Part shown: piece by piece, positions 21,461-29,953 of the stretch
Numbering within the stretch: position 1 is the first letter of the stretch
How the letters are laid out: the number at the start of each line of letters is the position of its first letter
NCBI RefSeq assembly: GCF_900102035.1
Contig: NZ_LT629689.1
Coordinates: 6,610,330-6,674,329, forward strand
Reading direction: 5' to 3'
Length of the DNA stretch: 64,000 nucleotides
DNA from: Pseudomonas extremaustralis
Lineage (GTDB): Bacteria > Pseudomonadota > Gammaproteobacteria > Pseudomonadales > Pseudomonadaceae
Notes under the pieces: generated by a model
Told to the model about the DNA's origin: nothing
Database searches by the model: none
What the model saw: the letters and a program-made list of their open reading frames with translations, nothing else
Translations under genes and position numbers: made by a program

Positions 21461-22012
21461 CTAAGCCCTATCTCTGATTCGTAATACTGTTGTAGTCGAG
21501 CAGTTAGCATGACGTGCTGTGGCACGTACACCAAGGCCGGCACGGAGCAGTTCGGTCACCCGCTTATGCATGTCATTGTCGATGGGGCGGCCCTGATACT
21601 TGCCGGCGGCTTTGGCTTTCTCGATGCCTTGGGCCTGGCGCTCGCGCCGCTGCTCGTAATCCTTGCGCGCAATGGCGGCCATCATATCCACCAGCATTGA
21701 ATTGATCGCCCCCAGCATCCTCCCGGTGAACTCATCCCCCTTGGAATCCATCGCAGCCTTGAGCTTTTGCCAGTCGTCTACCGGGAGGCGGGAGAGGCGG
21801 TCTATAGATTCCACCAGCAGCACGTCACCCTTGCGCGCATCTTTCAGCAGGCGCGGCAACTCCGGCCGGTCGGCGGTGGCGCCGCTAGCGTTCTCCAGGT
21901 ACACGCTCGCAATGACCTTATTATGGTCGCTGGCGAACTGCTCAAGCGAGGCACGGGCGCGGCCGGCGTCTTGTTCTTCGGTGGAAGCTCTGAGGTATGC
22001 GCGGATGAACAT
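21461..22012 (-). CDS. Serine recombinase (resolvase/invertase family), possibly internally deleted
   Basis: A 183-residue small serine recombinase. The N-terminal catalytic domain begins MFIRAYLRASTEEQDAGRAR (the Ser of RASTEEQ is the nucleophile) with DRLSRLPVDDW; a C-terminal helix-turn-helix (VRATARHANCSTTTVLRIRD) binds DNA. Between KLKAAMDSKG and DEFTGRMLGAINSML the core seems about 15-25 residues shorter than relatives I recall, which have a strand there, so it may carry an in-frame deletion and be inactive. It faces the tRNA-Arg(CCU) side of the island. Confidence 0.75.
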   Translation of the reverse strand: MFIRAYLRASTEEQDAGRARASLEQFASDHNKVIASVYLENASGATADRPELPRLLKDARKGDVLLVESIDRLSRLPVDDWQKLKAAMDSKGDEFTGRMLGAINSMLVDMMAAIARKDYEQRRERQAQGIEKAKAAGKYQGRPIDNDMHKRVTELLRAGLGVRATARHANCSTTTVLRIRDRA

Positions 22013-22026
22013 GATGGGTGCCTGTA

Positions 22027-22311
22027 TCAGTTAGGGCGTTCTACTAACGCTGTTGCACTTTGGGTGTTCCTTATCAAGCGGAAAGCTCGGAAAAGGCAAA
22101 ATAAGCCTGTGTAGTGGCCAACTATCCCGGACACGACGTTAAGTTTTTCTTCGGCCCGAGTTGGAGCCAGCCCACCGTTAAACTGATGCGGCCTAACCCA
22201 GTTGTATCGATGCATCAAGAAATGGCTTATATCCCGCTGAGTTTCCTGAGTCGTCATGTCCCCAATGGTCGGTATCCACTCGGTTTTGAGGCTCCTGAAC
22301 ACCCGTTCCAT
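22027..22311 (-). pseudogene. IS3-family transposase OrfB, C-terminal fragment
   Basis: About 70 residues matching the end of an IS3-family integrase-type transposase: FRSLKTEWIPTIGDM, then HFLMHRYNWVRPHQFNGGLAP and AEEKLNVVSGI. An in-frame stop lies four codons upstream of the first Met, and the DDE residues other than those near the end are missing. The frame runs past the likely insertion-sequence end near 22108 (TGTGTAGTGGCCAACTATCC looks like a terminal repeat) into flanking DNA. It is a remnant, not a gene. Confidence 0.7.
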
Positions 22312-22359
22312 CGGCGCTTATCCCAACAATTTCCTCGTCGGCTCATTCTCTGACGCATG

Positions 22360-22669
22360 CGATTTCGCCAGAGTCGTTGGCGAAAATGACGGCTTCCAGT
22401 ACTGCTCCGACTTATACCAGCAGACGCACATCAAGCACGGGATCAGGTGCTCAATGACCGACGGTTATGATTGCTATCAGAACGCGATGGCCGAGCGGGT
22501 AAACGAGATTTTGAAAACGGAGCTTTTGCTGCATCGACCCCAAGACCTGGCGGATGCAGTGAAAATGGTGGATGAGTCGGTGCAGATCTACAACGGGGGA
22601 GCGACCGCATTTCTCCCTGAAATACAAAACGCCCGATGCGGTGCACCGGGCGTTTTGAGACTGAAATAG
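22360..22669 (+). pseudogene. Second IS3-family transposase fragment with frameshift
   Basis: This forward-strand fragment of an IS3-family OrfB, different from its neighbour, reads GFQYCSDLYQQTHIKHGIRC, then MTDGYDCYQNAMAERVNEIL and KTELLLHRPQDLADAVKMV. After YNGG the expected RPHFSLKYKTPDAVHRAF continues in another frame, so a frameshift lies in the run of five G near 22596-22600. The 5' part is missing. The end coincides with a 10-bp inverted repeat. Confidence 0.75.
22626..22656 (+). terminator. Hairpin at the end of the transposase remnant
   Basis: AAAACGCCCG and CGGGCGTTTT form a perfect 10-bp stem. It could terminate transcription toward gcd from the remnant, or in the reverse direction. 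Confidence 0.5.
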
Positions 22670-22707
22670 GTTTGAACCTATTCCAGGACTAGACAGCCAC
22701 TAACGCA

Positions 22708-25104
22708 TTATTTCTTGACGCTGTCCGGCAGCGTGTAAGCAATGATGTAATCACCGACGTCAGGCGAATGGCTCATGCCACCGGCGGAGATAACCACGTA
22801 CTGCTTCCCTGTGGTGGGTGACTTGTAGATCAGCGGGGCGGCAACTGCGCCAACCGGCAGGCGTGCTTTCCACACTTCTTTGCCGCTGGCCGAATCGAGC
22901 GCGCGCAGGTAGTAGTCCTGGGTGCCTGCGAAGAACACCAGGCCGGAGGCCGTCGAAGTCGGGCCGCCCAGTGTCGGCATACCCAGGGGAATCTGCATGT
23001 GCGTCTTGATCCCCAGCGGGCCTGTGTCCTGGACCGTACCCATTGGAACCTGCCAGACCAGTTTTTGAGTATTGAGATCAATCGCGCTCATGCTGCCGAA
23101 CGGTGGGGTGTTGCACGGCACGCCCAGCGGAGACTGGAGAATGTCGATTTTCACGCCGCCATAGATGCCGGCCACTTGCGGACGAATGGTGCCCATGAAG
23201 CCGGGGACTTCATCGGTGGATACTTTGAACTTTTTGGTCTCTTCCTTGGTGACCAGTGACATCCGCAAAGGCATGCGCATGTCGTTGACGAACATCATGC
23301 CGGTGTTTTCGTCGATGGACATGCCGCCCCAGTTCATGCCGCCGAGCAAGCTAGGCCACTCGATGTACGGCTTTTCGGTGGGTGGTGTAAACGGCCCTAC
23401 GTAGACGGAGTCTTTGAACATGATGCGGCAATACAGTTGGTCGAAGGTCGATACGCCCCACATCGACTTTTCAGTCAGTGGGTCGGCGCCAATGACTGGC
23501 ATGCCAACCGAGTATGGTTGCGTCGGCGACAGGTGCTCGCCTTCTGCTGCCGGCGAGGTGGTGACCGCGCGTTCCTGGACTTCGGTTACCGGCTGGCCGG
23601 TACGACGGTCCAGCACAAAGATATGGCCAGTCTTGGTGGTCTGAATCAGCACTGGCGTTTTCACGCCTTGGGCATTCTTGATGTCATACAGCACGGGTTG
23701 GGAAGGCAGGTCGTAATCCCACACGTCGTGGTGAACCATCTGGTAAACCCATTTGGCTTTACCGGTCGATGCATCGACTGCCACGACGGCCGCGCCGAAT
23801 TTTTCCTTGGCTTGGTTACGATCACCGCCCCAATAGTCTGGAGGGCCATTGCCGGTCGGCAGGTAGACCAGGTTCAATTCTTTATCGTAGGTCGGAATAG
23901 TCCATACGTTAGGAGTTTCCAGAGTGAATTGGTGATCGGCAGCCGTTGTATCTGTACCCTCGGGCGCACCTACGTCCCAGGCCCATACCAGGGACCCGGT
24001 CAAGACATCGAATGCCCGAACCGCCCCGGAAGGCTCGCCCGCCACAATGTCGCGTACCCAGCCGCCGACCACTGTGAGGTGGCCCATGACAACAGGCAGC
24101 GACGTCGGGTGATAGCGCTTACTGTTTTCCGTCGGGCCCATGCCTTTCTTGAGGTCGACATAACCCTTGTCCCCAAAGCTTTGGCAAAGGGCGCCGGTGT
24201 GTGCATCCAGTGCAAACAAGCGGGCATCTACAGACGACACCAGAATACGCTGGCGACATTGCTGCTCATTGCCATAGGAGGCTTTTGCCGCCGCGCTCAA
24301 GCTGTCGTCTTTATCAATGTCGTAGTAGCCCACGCCGCGGCAAGTGACATGCTCTTCGCTCTTGGCATGAGGGTCGAATTTCCAGATCGGGTTACCCGTA
24401 TCTCCGTCAAGAGCGGTGATCAGGTTTTCCGGCGTACATGAATACAGTACGTTGCCGATCTGCAGCGGTGTGTTTTCGTCAACGCCAGCGCCCGCACCGG
24501 TGGTGCGGCGGCCGGTCCTGTAGGTCCAGGCAACTTGCAGGTCCTTGACGTTATCCGGGGTGATTTGCGTATAGGGGGCAAATCGTGTTCCCGAGGCATT
24601 ACGCCCGAAGAACTCCCAGTTTTCAGGGGCGTTGGATGGCTCGCTGGGTGTGGTCGGGCCAACTGCGGCGACAGGGTTCGAGATCCCGCCGTGGGGGAAG
24701 AACGCAGCAACGAACGTTGCGATCAGGGCGAGAAACACAGCAAACCCGAAGCGATTGGCTGCGCGCCGTGTGCTTGAGGACGTATTCGGGAAGGCGGCGC
24801 CGACCCACAGGCTGAGGGTCAGGATGATGGCCGGAACGACCAGGCGCGGAAGCAGCTCCCAATAGCTGAACTGACCGACTTCGTAAAAAGCCCACGCACA
24901 GGTGGCCAGGAATATGACCACGGAGAGGGCAATGCTAATGGGTTTGCGCACAACGAAGAGTGCCGCGAGCACTAAATAAGCCAGGCCGGCAAGCAGGTAA
25001 TAACTCGATCCGCCGAGTGCTGACAGCTTTACGCCGCCGTATATCAACGCCAATGCTGCGGTAAAAACAAGCAGGGAAAACAGTCCCCTTGCGATATTGC
25101 TCAT
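22708..25104 (-). CDS. gcd: Membrane-bound PQQ-dependent glucose dehydrogenase
   Basis: A 798-residue quinoprotein that oxidises glucose to gluconolactone in the periplasm and passes electrons to ubiquinone. Five N-terminal transmembrane helices (about residues 5-130) are followed by an eight-bladed PQQ propeller, with ENWEFFGRNASGTRFAP, VHHDVWDYDLPSQPVL and GHIFVLDRRTGQPV typical of the family. GGAAG lies 7 nt before the ATG at 25104; an in-frame ATG at 25143 has no ribosome-binding site and adds only a polar tail, so the inner start is preferred with moderate certainty. It is monocistronic and lies next to the mobile remnants; its GC-rich sequence looks native. In soil Pseudomonas this enzyme underlies gluconic acid production and phosphate solubilisation. 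Confidence 0.92.
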   Translation of the reverse strand: MSNIARGLFSLLVFTAALALIYGGVKLSALGGSSYYLLAGLAYLVLAALFVVRKPISIALSVVIFLATCAWAFYEVGQFSYWELLPRLVVPAIILTLSLWVGAAFPNTSSSTRRAANRFGFAVFLALIATFVAAFFPHGGISNPVAAVGPTTPSEPSNAPENWEFFGRNASGTRFAPYTQITPDNVKDLQVAWTYRTGRRTTGAGAGVDENTPLQIGNVLYSCTPENLITALDGDTGNPIWKFDPHAKSEEHVTCRGVGYYDIDKDDSLSAAAKASYGNEQQCRQRILVSSVDARLFALDAHTGALCQSFGDKGYVDLKKGMGPTENSKRYHPTSLPVVMGHLTVVGGWVRDIVAGEPSGAVRAFDVLTGSLVWAWDVGAPEGTDTTAADHQFTLETPNVWTIPTYDKELNLVYLPTGNGPPDYWGGDRNQAKEKFGAAVVAVDASTGKAKWVYQMVHHDVWDYDLPSQPVLYDIKNAQGVKTPVLIQTTKTGHIFVLDRRTGQPVTEVQERAVTTSPAAEGEHLSPTQPYSVGMPVIGADPLTEKSMWGVSTFDQLYCRIMFKDSVYVGPFTPPTEKPYIEWPSLLGGMNWGGMSIDENTGMMFVNDMRMPLRMSLVTKEETKKFKVSTDEVPGFMGTIRPQVAGIYGGVKIDILQSPLGVPCNTPPFGSMSAIDLNTQKLVWQVPMGTVQDTGPLGIKTHMQIPLGMPTLGGPTSTASGLVFFAGTQDYYLRALDSASGKEVWKARLPVGAVAAPLIYKSPTTGKQYVVISAGGMSHSPDVGDYIIAYTLPDSVKK

Positions 25105-25828
25105 TGAGGAACTTCCAGGGTTGGATCGATTATCGTCCGTCATATTTGTATGTGCTCAGTTGGGGAGATACAAAGTTGCGTCCACTGCGTACGGGCAATC
25201 TGGCCGACTGCTCAGTCCGGCATTTCGCTGTCCAGGTGTCGTTCGTCCATGTTCCCGAGGCAAAGGGAGGGCGAATTACTGGACTGATTGAGTGTTGGCA
25301 GGAGGGGTAAACAAAACGTTGGCGGCAGTATTAAGCCGGCTTACTGTTCAGTCTGTAATGAGTATGTCCGCAGGTTCTGCGAACCTTGGCCGGGCGCATA
25401 CGCTGTTTCGACTGATTCGGGGTTTGATCGAGGTGGTTTGATGCACGCGCTAGTCTATAGCGATGTTTTTTTGAATAAATCCATAAGACTGGAAAACATT
25501 GTTATTGGAACCGTAACAATCCGACGTGAACCGCATCGCCGAAGCGGTACTCCTCCAGATCTTTCACGCGGGGCTTTTTCGTGGGCGTTCGGTCTTTTCC
25601 TACGCCGGTCGAACCTTGCCGTCGATTGAGGTTCACAGCAAGGGCTCCTGTATTTATCGCAAAGGTGTACCCACACGCTTCTCGCCGGCGTCTGATCTGA
25701 GCTGTAGCCAATCGTGGTAAACAAAATAATCCCCGGAAATAGCGCATGTCGCCTGTCCGGACCCGGCAACCCGGGACTATCATGCCGGTAGTCCTGTCTC
25801 TCACCGCAAGGAGCCGCTCGGAACGCCG
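25105..25828. other. Intergenic region between gcd and the MFS gene, no supported gene
   Basis: About 720 bp between divergent genes. Open frames here have no good start or family resemblance. Near 25560 the sequence ACGCGGGGCTTTTTCGTGGGC looks like a decayed terminator or gene tail. Promoters for gcd and the MFS gene must lie here, but I see no confident consensus. Confidence 0.5.
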
Positions 25829-27214
25829 ATGCGCCAGATCTGGAAATCTTTTCGAGCCCTTTATTTCGCTTCTTTGATGATGCTGATCGGCTCTGGCCTG
25901 CTCAGTACCTACCTGGCCCTGCGCCTGGCAGCCGACCATGTCGACAGCTTGTGGGTCGGTGCGTTGATGGCGGCCAACTATTTTGGCCTGGTACTGGGGG
26001 GCAAGATCGGGCACCGCCTGATCGCCCGGGTCGGACACATCCGTGCCTACGCCACGTGTGCCGGGATTGTCGGTGCGGCGGTGCTTGGTCATGGCCTGGT
26101 CGACTGGCTGCCGGCCTGGATCGTGCTGCGGGTGATCGTCGGCCTGGGGATGATGTGCCAGTACATGGTCATCGAAAGCTGGCTCAACGAGCAGGCGGAT
26201 GCCAAGCAGCGTGGCCTGGTGTTCAGCGGCTATATGATTGCTTCTTACCTGGGGCTGGTGCTGGGTCAACTGATTCTGGTCATGCATCCTCAACTGGGGC
26301 TGGAACTGTTGATGTTGGTCGCGCTGTGTTTTGCGCTGTGCCTGGTGCCGGTGGCCATGACCCGACGTATTCACCCGGCGCCTCTGCATCCTGCGCCAAT
26401 GGAGCCGCGCTTCTTTATCAAGCGTGTACCGCAGTCGCTGAGTACCGTGCTGGGGGCCGGTTTGATCGTGGGGTCGTTCTACGGTCTGGCGCCGCTCTAT
26501 GCTTCTCAGCAAGGGCTGACCACCGAACAGGTGGGCCTGTTCATGGGTAGCTGCATCTTTGCCGGGCTGGTGGTGCAGTGGCCGTTGGGCTGGTTGTCGG
26601 ATCGCTATGATCGCGCACTGTTGATTCGCTGCTTTGCCGTGTGCCTGGCAGTGGCGGCATTGCCGTTGGCGGTGTTGACCAAGGTGCCGCTGGAAGTGCT
26701 GTTCGTGGTGGGGTTCGTGTGTTCCCTGGTGCAGTTCTGCCTGTACCCGTTGGCGGTAGCGTTTTCCAATGACCATGTGGAGAGTGACCGTCGTGTTTCG
26801 CTCACGGCCATGTTGCTGGTGACCTACGGTGTCGGCGCCAGTATCGGGCCATTGCTGGCCGGTGTGATGATGAACATGTTCGGCAGCCAGATGCTGTATG
26901 CGTTCTTCAGTCTGTGCGCATTGATCCTGGTGTGGCGTATCCGGCCCAAAGCCGTTACCAATATGCATCAGGTGGATGACGCGCCGCTGCAGCATGTGGC
27001 GATGCCCGACAGCATGTCCAGCTCGCCGTTGGTGGCTGCCCTTGATCCGCGGGTGAATGAGCAGATGGTGCAGGAGCAGATGCAGACTGCCGCCGCGGAG
27101 CCTGAACCTGAGGTCGATCCGCAACCGCCGGTGGATGAGCCCGCCTTTGAAGGTCCGCCGGAACCTCTGGGGCCGGAAGAGCATCCCCATGACTTGAGTC
27201 GGGCGCGGCCCTGA
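25829..27214 (+). CDS. MFS transporter (YcaD-like)
   Basis: A 461-residue major facilitator with about twelve hydrophobic helices, beginning RALYFASLMMLIGSGLLSTYL. Motif A-like segments appear after helix 2 (GGKIGHRLIARVGH) and helix 8 (GWLSDRYDRALLI), and the helix-4/5 region has YMVIESWLNEQA, typical of the YcaD/DHA-like group. The last 75 residues are an acidic, Pro-rich cytoplasmic tail (PEPEVDPQPPVDEPAFEGPP), longer than in most family members. The substrate is unknown. It converges on flgZ across a shared terminator. Confidence 0.85.
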   Translation: MRQIWKSFRALYFASLMMLIGSGLLSTYLALRLAADHVDSLWVGALMAANYFGLVLGGKIGHRLIARVGHIRAYATCAGIVGAAVLGHGLVDWLPAWIVLRVIVGLGMMCQYMVIESWLNEQADAKQRGLVFSGYMIASYLGLVLGQLILVMHPQLGLELLMLVALCFALCLVPVAMTRRIHPAPLHPAPMEPRFFIKRVPQSLSTVLGAGLIVGSFYGLAPLYASQQGLTTEQVGLFMGSCIFAGLVVQWPLGWLSDRYDRALLIRCFAVCLAVAALPLAVLTKVPLEVLFVVGFVCSLVQFCLYPLAVAFSNDHVESDRRVSLTAMLLVTYGVGASIGPLLAGVMMNMFGSQMLYAFFSLCALILVWRIRPKAVTNMHQVDDAPLQHVAMPDSMSSSPLVAALDPRVNEQMVQEQMQTAAAEPEPEVDPQPPVDEPAFEGPPEPLGPEEHPHDLSRARP

Positions 27215-27218
27215 TGGC

Positions 27219-27260
27219 AAAAAAAACGGGCAGATCCCAGAAGGACCTGCCCGTTTTTTG
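27219..27260. terminator. Bidirectional terminator between the MFS gene and flgZ
   Basis: ACGGGCAG and CTGCCCGT form the stem, with A-run before and T-run after, so it can serve both convergent genes. Confidence 0.9.
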
Positions 27261-27276
27261 TCGCGATCGTTAAGGT

Positions 27277-28026
27277 TTAAAAATCGTCGTCTTTGTCGAA
27301 GCGCCGCGCTTCACGTTGCAGCTGGTACACAAACCGTTCGACCTGGCGTTGTACCAGGCCACTCATGTTGTGGAAGCGCACGCCGGCGAAGGTGGTGTTG
27401 ATCTTCTCTTCGTAATGCAGGTAACGCAGCTCTACCGAGGTGGTCATGCTGCCAAAGGGCAGGGCGGCGATAAAGCGGTCGTAGACCTGGCCCAGTTGCA
27501 GGCGCTCGGAGATGTCACCTTCAAAGCGCAATTTGCAACCCGTGGCGGAAATATCCAACAGCTTGCCGCTGACGGGCACCTTCAACTTCTCGCCGCCCAG
27601 CTCGATGTTGACCAGTTGGGCCAGTTTCAAGGCTGCGCGGAAGGCATTGCGGCGCTGGTGGTAGACCACTTCGTCGGGCATGCTGCCGGTATAGATGCGG
27701 TGGCCGTCCTTTTCGCTGATGCTCAGGTTGCCTTTGCTTTCCCAGGCGACGCGCACGCCATCGTGGAAGCCTTCGATGCGGAAGGGTTCGCCGTTCTCAA
27801 GATGGCGTTCGCCGTCGCGGGGGATCATTTCATCCAGCGCCAGGGTGCCGTTGTCCCGGCTGACGTCCACCAGGTAGCTCTGGAAGCGCTGGCTGCGTTC
27901 ATGGAAGGTGATGATCAGCGGGTCATGGCTGTCCTGCAGCATCCGCAACGTGCCGGCGATTTCCAGAGGCGTGGTGAGGACCTTGGGTGGCTGCGGGGCA
28001 TCTTCCGCATTAAGTGCGTTGAACAC
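27277..28026 (-). CDS. flgZ: c-di-GMP-binding flagellar brake protein FlgZ (YcgR)
   Basis: A 249-residue protein with an N-terminal YcgR domain and a C-terminal PilZ domain. The PilZ c-di-GMP motifs are intact: RxxxR as the arginines of RRNAFR, and DxSxxG as DISATG. On binding c-di-GMP such proteins act on the flagellar stator or motor and slow swimming. The frame is open to 28074, but GGAAG 5-6 nt before a GTG at 28026 gives the N-terminus [20 protein letters not shown], matching Pseudomonas FlgZ. It lies at the end of flgA-flgM-flgN-flgZ, the same order as in other pseudomonads. Confidence 0.92.
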   Translation of the reverse strand: MFNALNAEDAPQPPKVLTTPLEIAGTLRMLQDSHDPLIITFHERSQRFQSYLVDVSRDNGTLALDEMIPRDGERHLENGEPFRIEGFHDGVRVAWESKGNLSISEKDGHRIYTGSMPDEVVYHQRRNAFRAALKLAQLVNIELGGEKLKVPVSGKLLDISATGCKLRFEGDISERLQLGQVYDRFIAALPFGSMTTSVELRYLHYEEKINTTFAGVRFHNMSGLVQRQVERFVYQLQREARRFDKDDDF

Positions 28027-28122
28027 GGTTCTTCCATCTCCAGACAAAATACGACTACACGCAATGGCGAGCATTTTGCCAGTATGTGGCGCGACTTGGA
28101 TAGGCCGCGCGCTAAACAGGCA

Positions 28123-28593
28123 TCAGGCTTGGCTGCGGGTACTTGGCTTGACCAGGCGCGAGGTGGAGCCCTGGGCGTTGTAAAGCGCCGGAGGTTCTCC
28201 GCCGTGAAGTATGCGCAACTGGTTGGCGGTCGTCGCTTGCTGAAGCTGGATCGACTGACCATTGAGCAGGTTGACTTCCTGGCATTGGGCGAGCAGTTGA
28301 TTGAGTTCTTTGCTCTGGGCCAGTAGTTGATCGCCGACCGAGGAGTGGCTGGCCAGTTGCGCCAGGCCATCATGGTCTGCCGGCAGGCCCAGGCCGGTGA
28401 GAATCTGACTGCGTTTCTTGCCATGCTGTTCCAGCAGGACAATCAGCGACTGCTTGCGTGCCAGAATTTCTTCCAGCAACGGCATATCCCGGCCATAGAG
28501 GGCCAGGGATTCTTCTTTGAGCAGCTCGAGCAATTGTTGCGTCGGCGCTAGATCATCAATGATCAGTTGAAGCAAATGTTCGTCGTGATGCAT
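28123..28593 (-). CDS. flgN: Flagellar export chaperone FlgN
   Basis: A 156-residue, mostly helical protein (LLQLIIDDLAPTQQLLELLK, then heptad-like LLEEILARKQSLIVLLEQHG) of the FlgN family, which escorts the hook-junction proteins FlgK and FlgL to the flagellar export gate. AAGG 7 nt before the ATG supports the start. It is 48 bp downstream of flgM, and the two are probably transcribed together from the sigma-28 promoter at 29004. Confidence 0.9.
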   Translation of the reverse strand: MHHDEHLLQLIIDDLAPTQQLLELLKEESLALYGRDMPLLEEILARKQSLIVLLEQHGKKRSQILTGLGLPADHDGLAQLASHSSVGDQLLAQSKELNQLLAQCQEVNLLNGQSIQLQQATTANQLRILHGGEPPALYNAQGSTSRLVKPSTRSQA

Positions 28594-28641
28594 GGCTGGC
28601 CTTGGGTTTTAAGCGTCCAAAAGCCCGGCGCAGGCCTGTGC

Positions 28642-28965
28642 CTAGCGCTCGGCTTCGAAGTTAAGCAGCTTGCTGGCTACACGGTTGCTGTCGACTTTAT
28701 AGCTGCCATCGGCGATTGCCTGTTTCAATTCGGCCACTCGGGCTTTATTGACGACGGGCTGATCGCGCAGCGAGTCAGTGACCTTCTGCAACTGTTGAGC
28801 CTCATTGCTCAGGTGTACGGATTCCCCGCTCTGGCTGGCGCTGGCCTGTTCTGTCTTGGCGGGCAGCGGCTGGGCCTTGGCTTCTACGCTGTCCTTGGTG
28901 CCAGCGGCGCGCGTAGTGCCTGACGTTGTCGGGGTGCTATTCAAACGACTGAAATCGATGACCAT
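28642..28965 (-). CDS. flgM: Anti-sigma-28 factor FlgM
   Basis: A 107-residue protein that binds FliA (sigma-28) until the hook is complete, then is exported. The N-terminus MVIDFSRLN is typical, the middle is low-complexity, and the C-terminal FliA-binding part reads [20 protein letters not shown] followed by VASKLLNFE. The frame runs upstream to 29073, but that extension crosses the sigma-28 promoter; AGAGG before the ATG at 28965 decides the start. Confidence 0.93.
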   Translation of the reverse strand: MVIDFSRLNSTPTTSGTTRAAGTKDSVEAKAQPLPAKTEQASASQSGESVHLSNEAQQLQKVTDSLRDQPVVNKARVAELKQAIADGSYKVDSNRVASKLLNFEAER

Positions 28966-29003
28966 GATAAAAAAAACCTCTGGGTATTTGGACGCTTGCC
29001 ATG

Positions 29004-29030
29004 TTTTCGGCCATACCCGGACAAACTTTA
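29004..29030 (-). promoter_or_regulatory. Sigma-28 (FliA) promoter of flgM-flgN
   Basis: On the minus strand TAAA (29030-29027), 15 bp, then GCCGAAAA (29011-29004) matches the consensus TAAA-N15-GCCGATAA with one difference. It lies between flgA and flgM, so FliA can drive its own inhibitor, as established for other bacteria. Confidence 0.85.
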
Positions 29031-29107
29031 GGCGCGAATGACAATAAATCTCCGCACGGGACATCTCGCGCACAGTGTAGGAAAAGCCGGCGTCCTGTAC
29101 CAGTAAT

Positions 29108-29872
29108 CTATAAGGCTACCTCGACTTGGCCGGGCGCCGTCACCCGTGCCTTGATCACTCGGTTGGAGTTTAGGTTCTTGACCCGGATCTGTTCGCTCAT
29201 GCCGCCGTTGGACAGCGCTTCTCCGGGCATTTTCACGTTCAGCCCGCCACTACTGGCGGAAATCACCACCTGATCGCCCTTGCGAATGACCTCGGCCTGT
29301 TCCAGATGTACCAGCGTAATGACCTGATCGGTGACCACTGGTCGGGTCAGTTTCTGCCCGATGGCTTGGTCGAGCGAGGTCAGGTACCCCTGATTGATCA
29401 GGCTGATATCCCGTTCGCGCAGCACAACATCCTCAAAGCCGATGATGCCGGTGCGTTTCAGTGGGCGGGCTACCACCACCACATCCCTGAACAGTTTGAC
29501 CTGAGCCGGCACGAACACGGTCCAGGGCGAGCCACCTTCGCAGCGTACCTTGACCGTCACGCGACCGATGGGTTGGGCGGGGCTTTCCAGGGAGGCTGTC
29601 AATTCCTTGTCGCACATTGGCATGCGCAGACGGGGGTCCAATGGGTTGACCTGGATCTCATAACGTCCCGGCGTCTGTGTGGTCGCCAGATAATCTTCTA
29701 CAGTGAATTCAAGAAAGCCTTGAGTGACGCCGATAAGGAGATCAGGCAAGGTGACGTTGTCAGCGCGGGCCGTGGCGCCCAGGCTCAAGGCGAGCAGCGC
29801 CATTGATGCGTAGAGTGATCTGCGCATTCCTGTGAGGCGAGGGCGTCGGGAAACTGTCGTTTTAATGTCCAT
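29108..29872 (-). CDS. flgA: Flagellar P-ring assembly chaperone FlgA
   Basis: A 254-residue periplasmic protein with a cleavable signal peptide (hydrophobic [19 protein letters not shown], cleavage near ARA-DN) and a C-terminal SAF-type domain ending with conserved [20 protein letters not shown]. It assists FlgI polymerisation into the P ring. The start at 29872 has no clear ribosome-binding site; an inner ATG at 29827 has AGGA directly adjacent, too close to be useful. It is divergent from cheV. Confidence 0.9.
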   Translation of the reverse strand: MDIKTTVSRRPRLTGMRRSLYASMALLALSLGATARADNVTLPDLLIGVTQGFLEFTVEDYLATTQTPGRYEIQVNPLDPRLRMPMCDKELTASLESPAQPIGRVTVKVRCEGGSPWTVFVPAQVKLFRDVVVVARPLKRTGIIGFEDVVLRERDISLINQGYLTSLDQAIGQKLTRPVVTDQVITLVHLEQAEVIRKGDQVVISASSGGLNVKMPGEALSNGGMSEQIRVKNLNSNRVIKARVTAPGQVEVAL

Positions 29873-29884
29873 GATCAATAAATA

Positions 29885-29899
29885 GCAAAGCTCGTGCCG
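29885..29899 (-). promoter_or_regulatory. Sigma-54 promoter of flgA
   Basis: On the minus strand CGGCACGAGCTTTGCT contains GG-N10-GC (GG at 29898-29897, GC at 29886-29885) and agrees well with TGGCAC-N5-TTGCW. The predicted start would fall within a base or two of the flgA ATG. Confidence 0.7.
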
Positions 29900-29908
29900 T
29901 TTAGTGTT

Positions 29909-29925
29909 GGGTACGCGTCGTACCC
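29909..29925. repeat. Inverted repeat between flgA and cheV
   Basis: GGGTACG-CGT-CGTACCC is a perfect 7-bp inverted repeat in the 81-bp divergent spacer, about 12 bp upstream of the flgA -24 element. It may be an operator or a hairpin; no known consensus is recognised. Confidence 0.4.
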
Positions 29926-29953
29926 CCAAAGGTTTTAGCGTAGGAGTCTGGGC

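Noticed and set aside
25288..25629. Open frames in the gcd-MFS gap
   Set aside because: No start signals, no recognisable family, and codon use unlike the neighbours.
25502..27220. A 572-codon minus-strand frame opposite the MFS transporter
   Set aside because: His/Gln-rich antisense translation without domains; the forward frame encodes a clear twelve-helix transporter.
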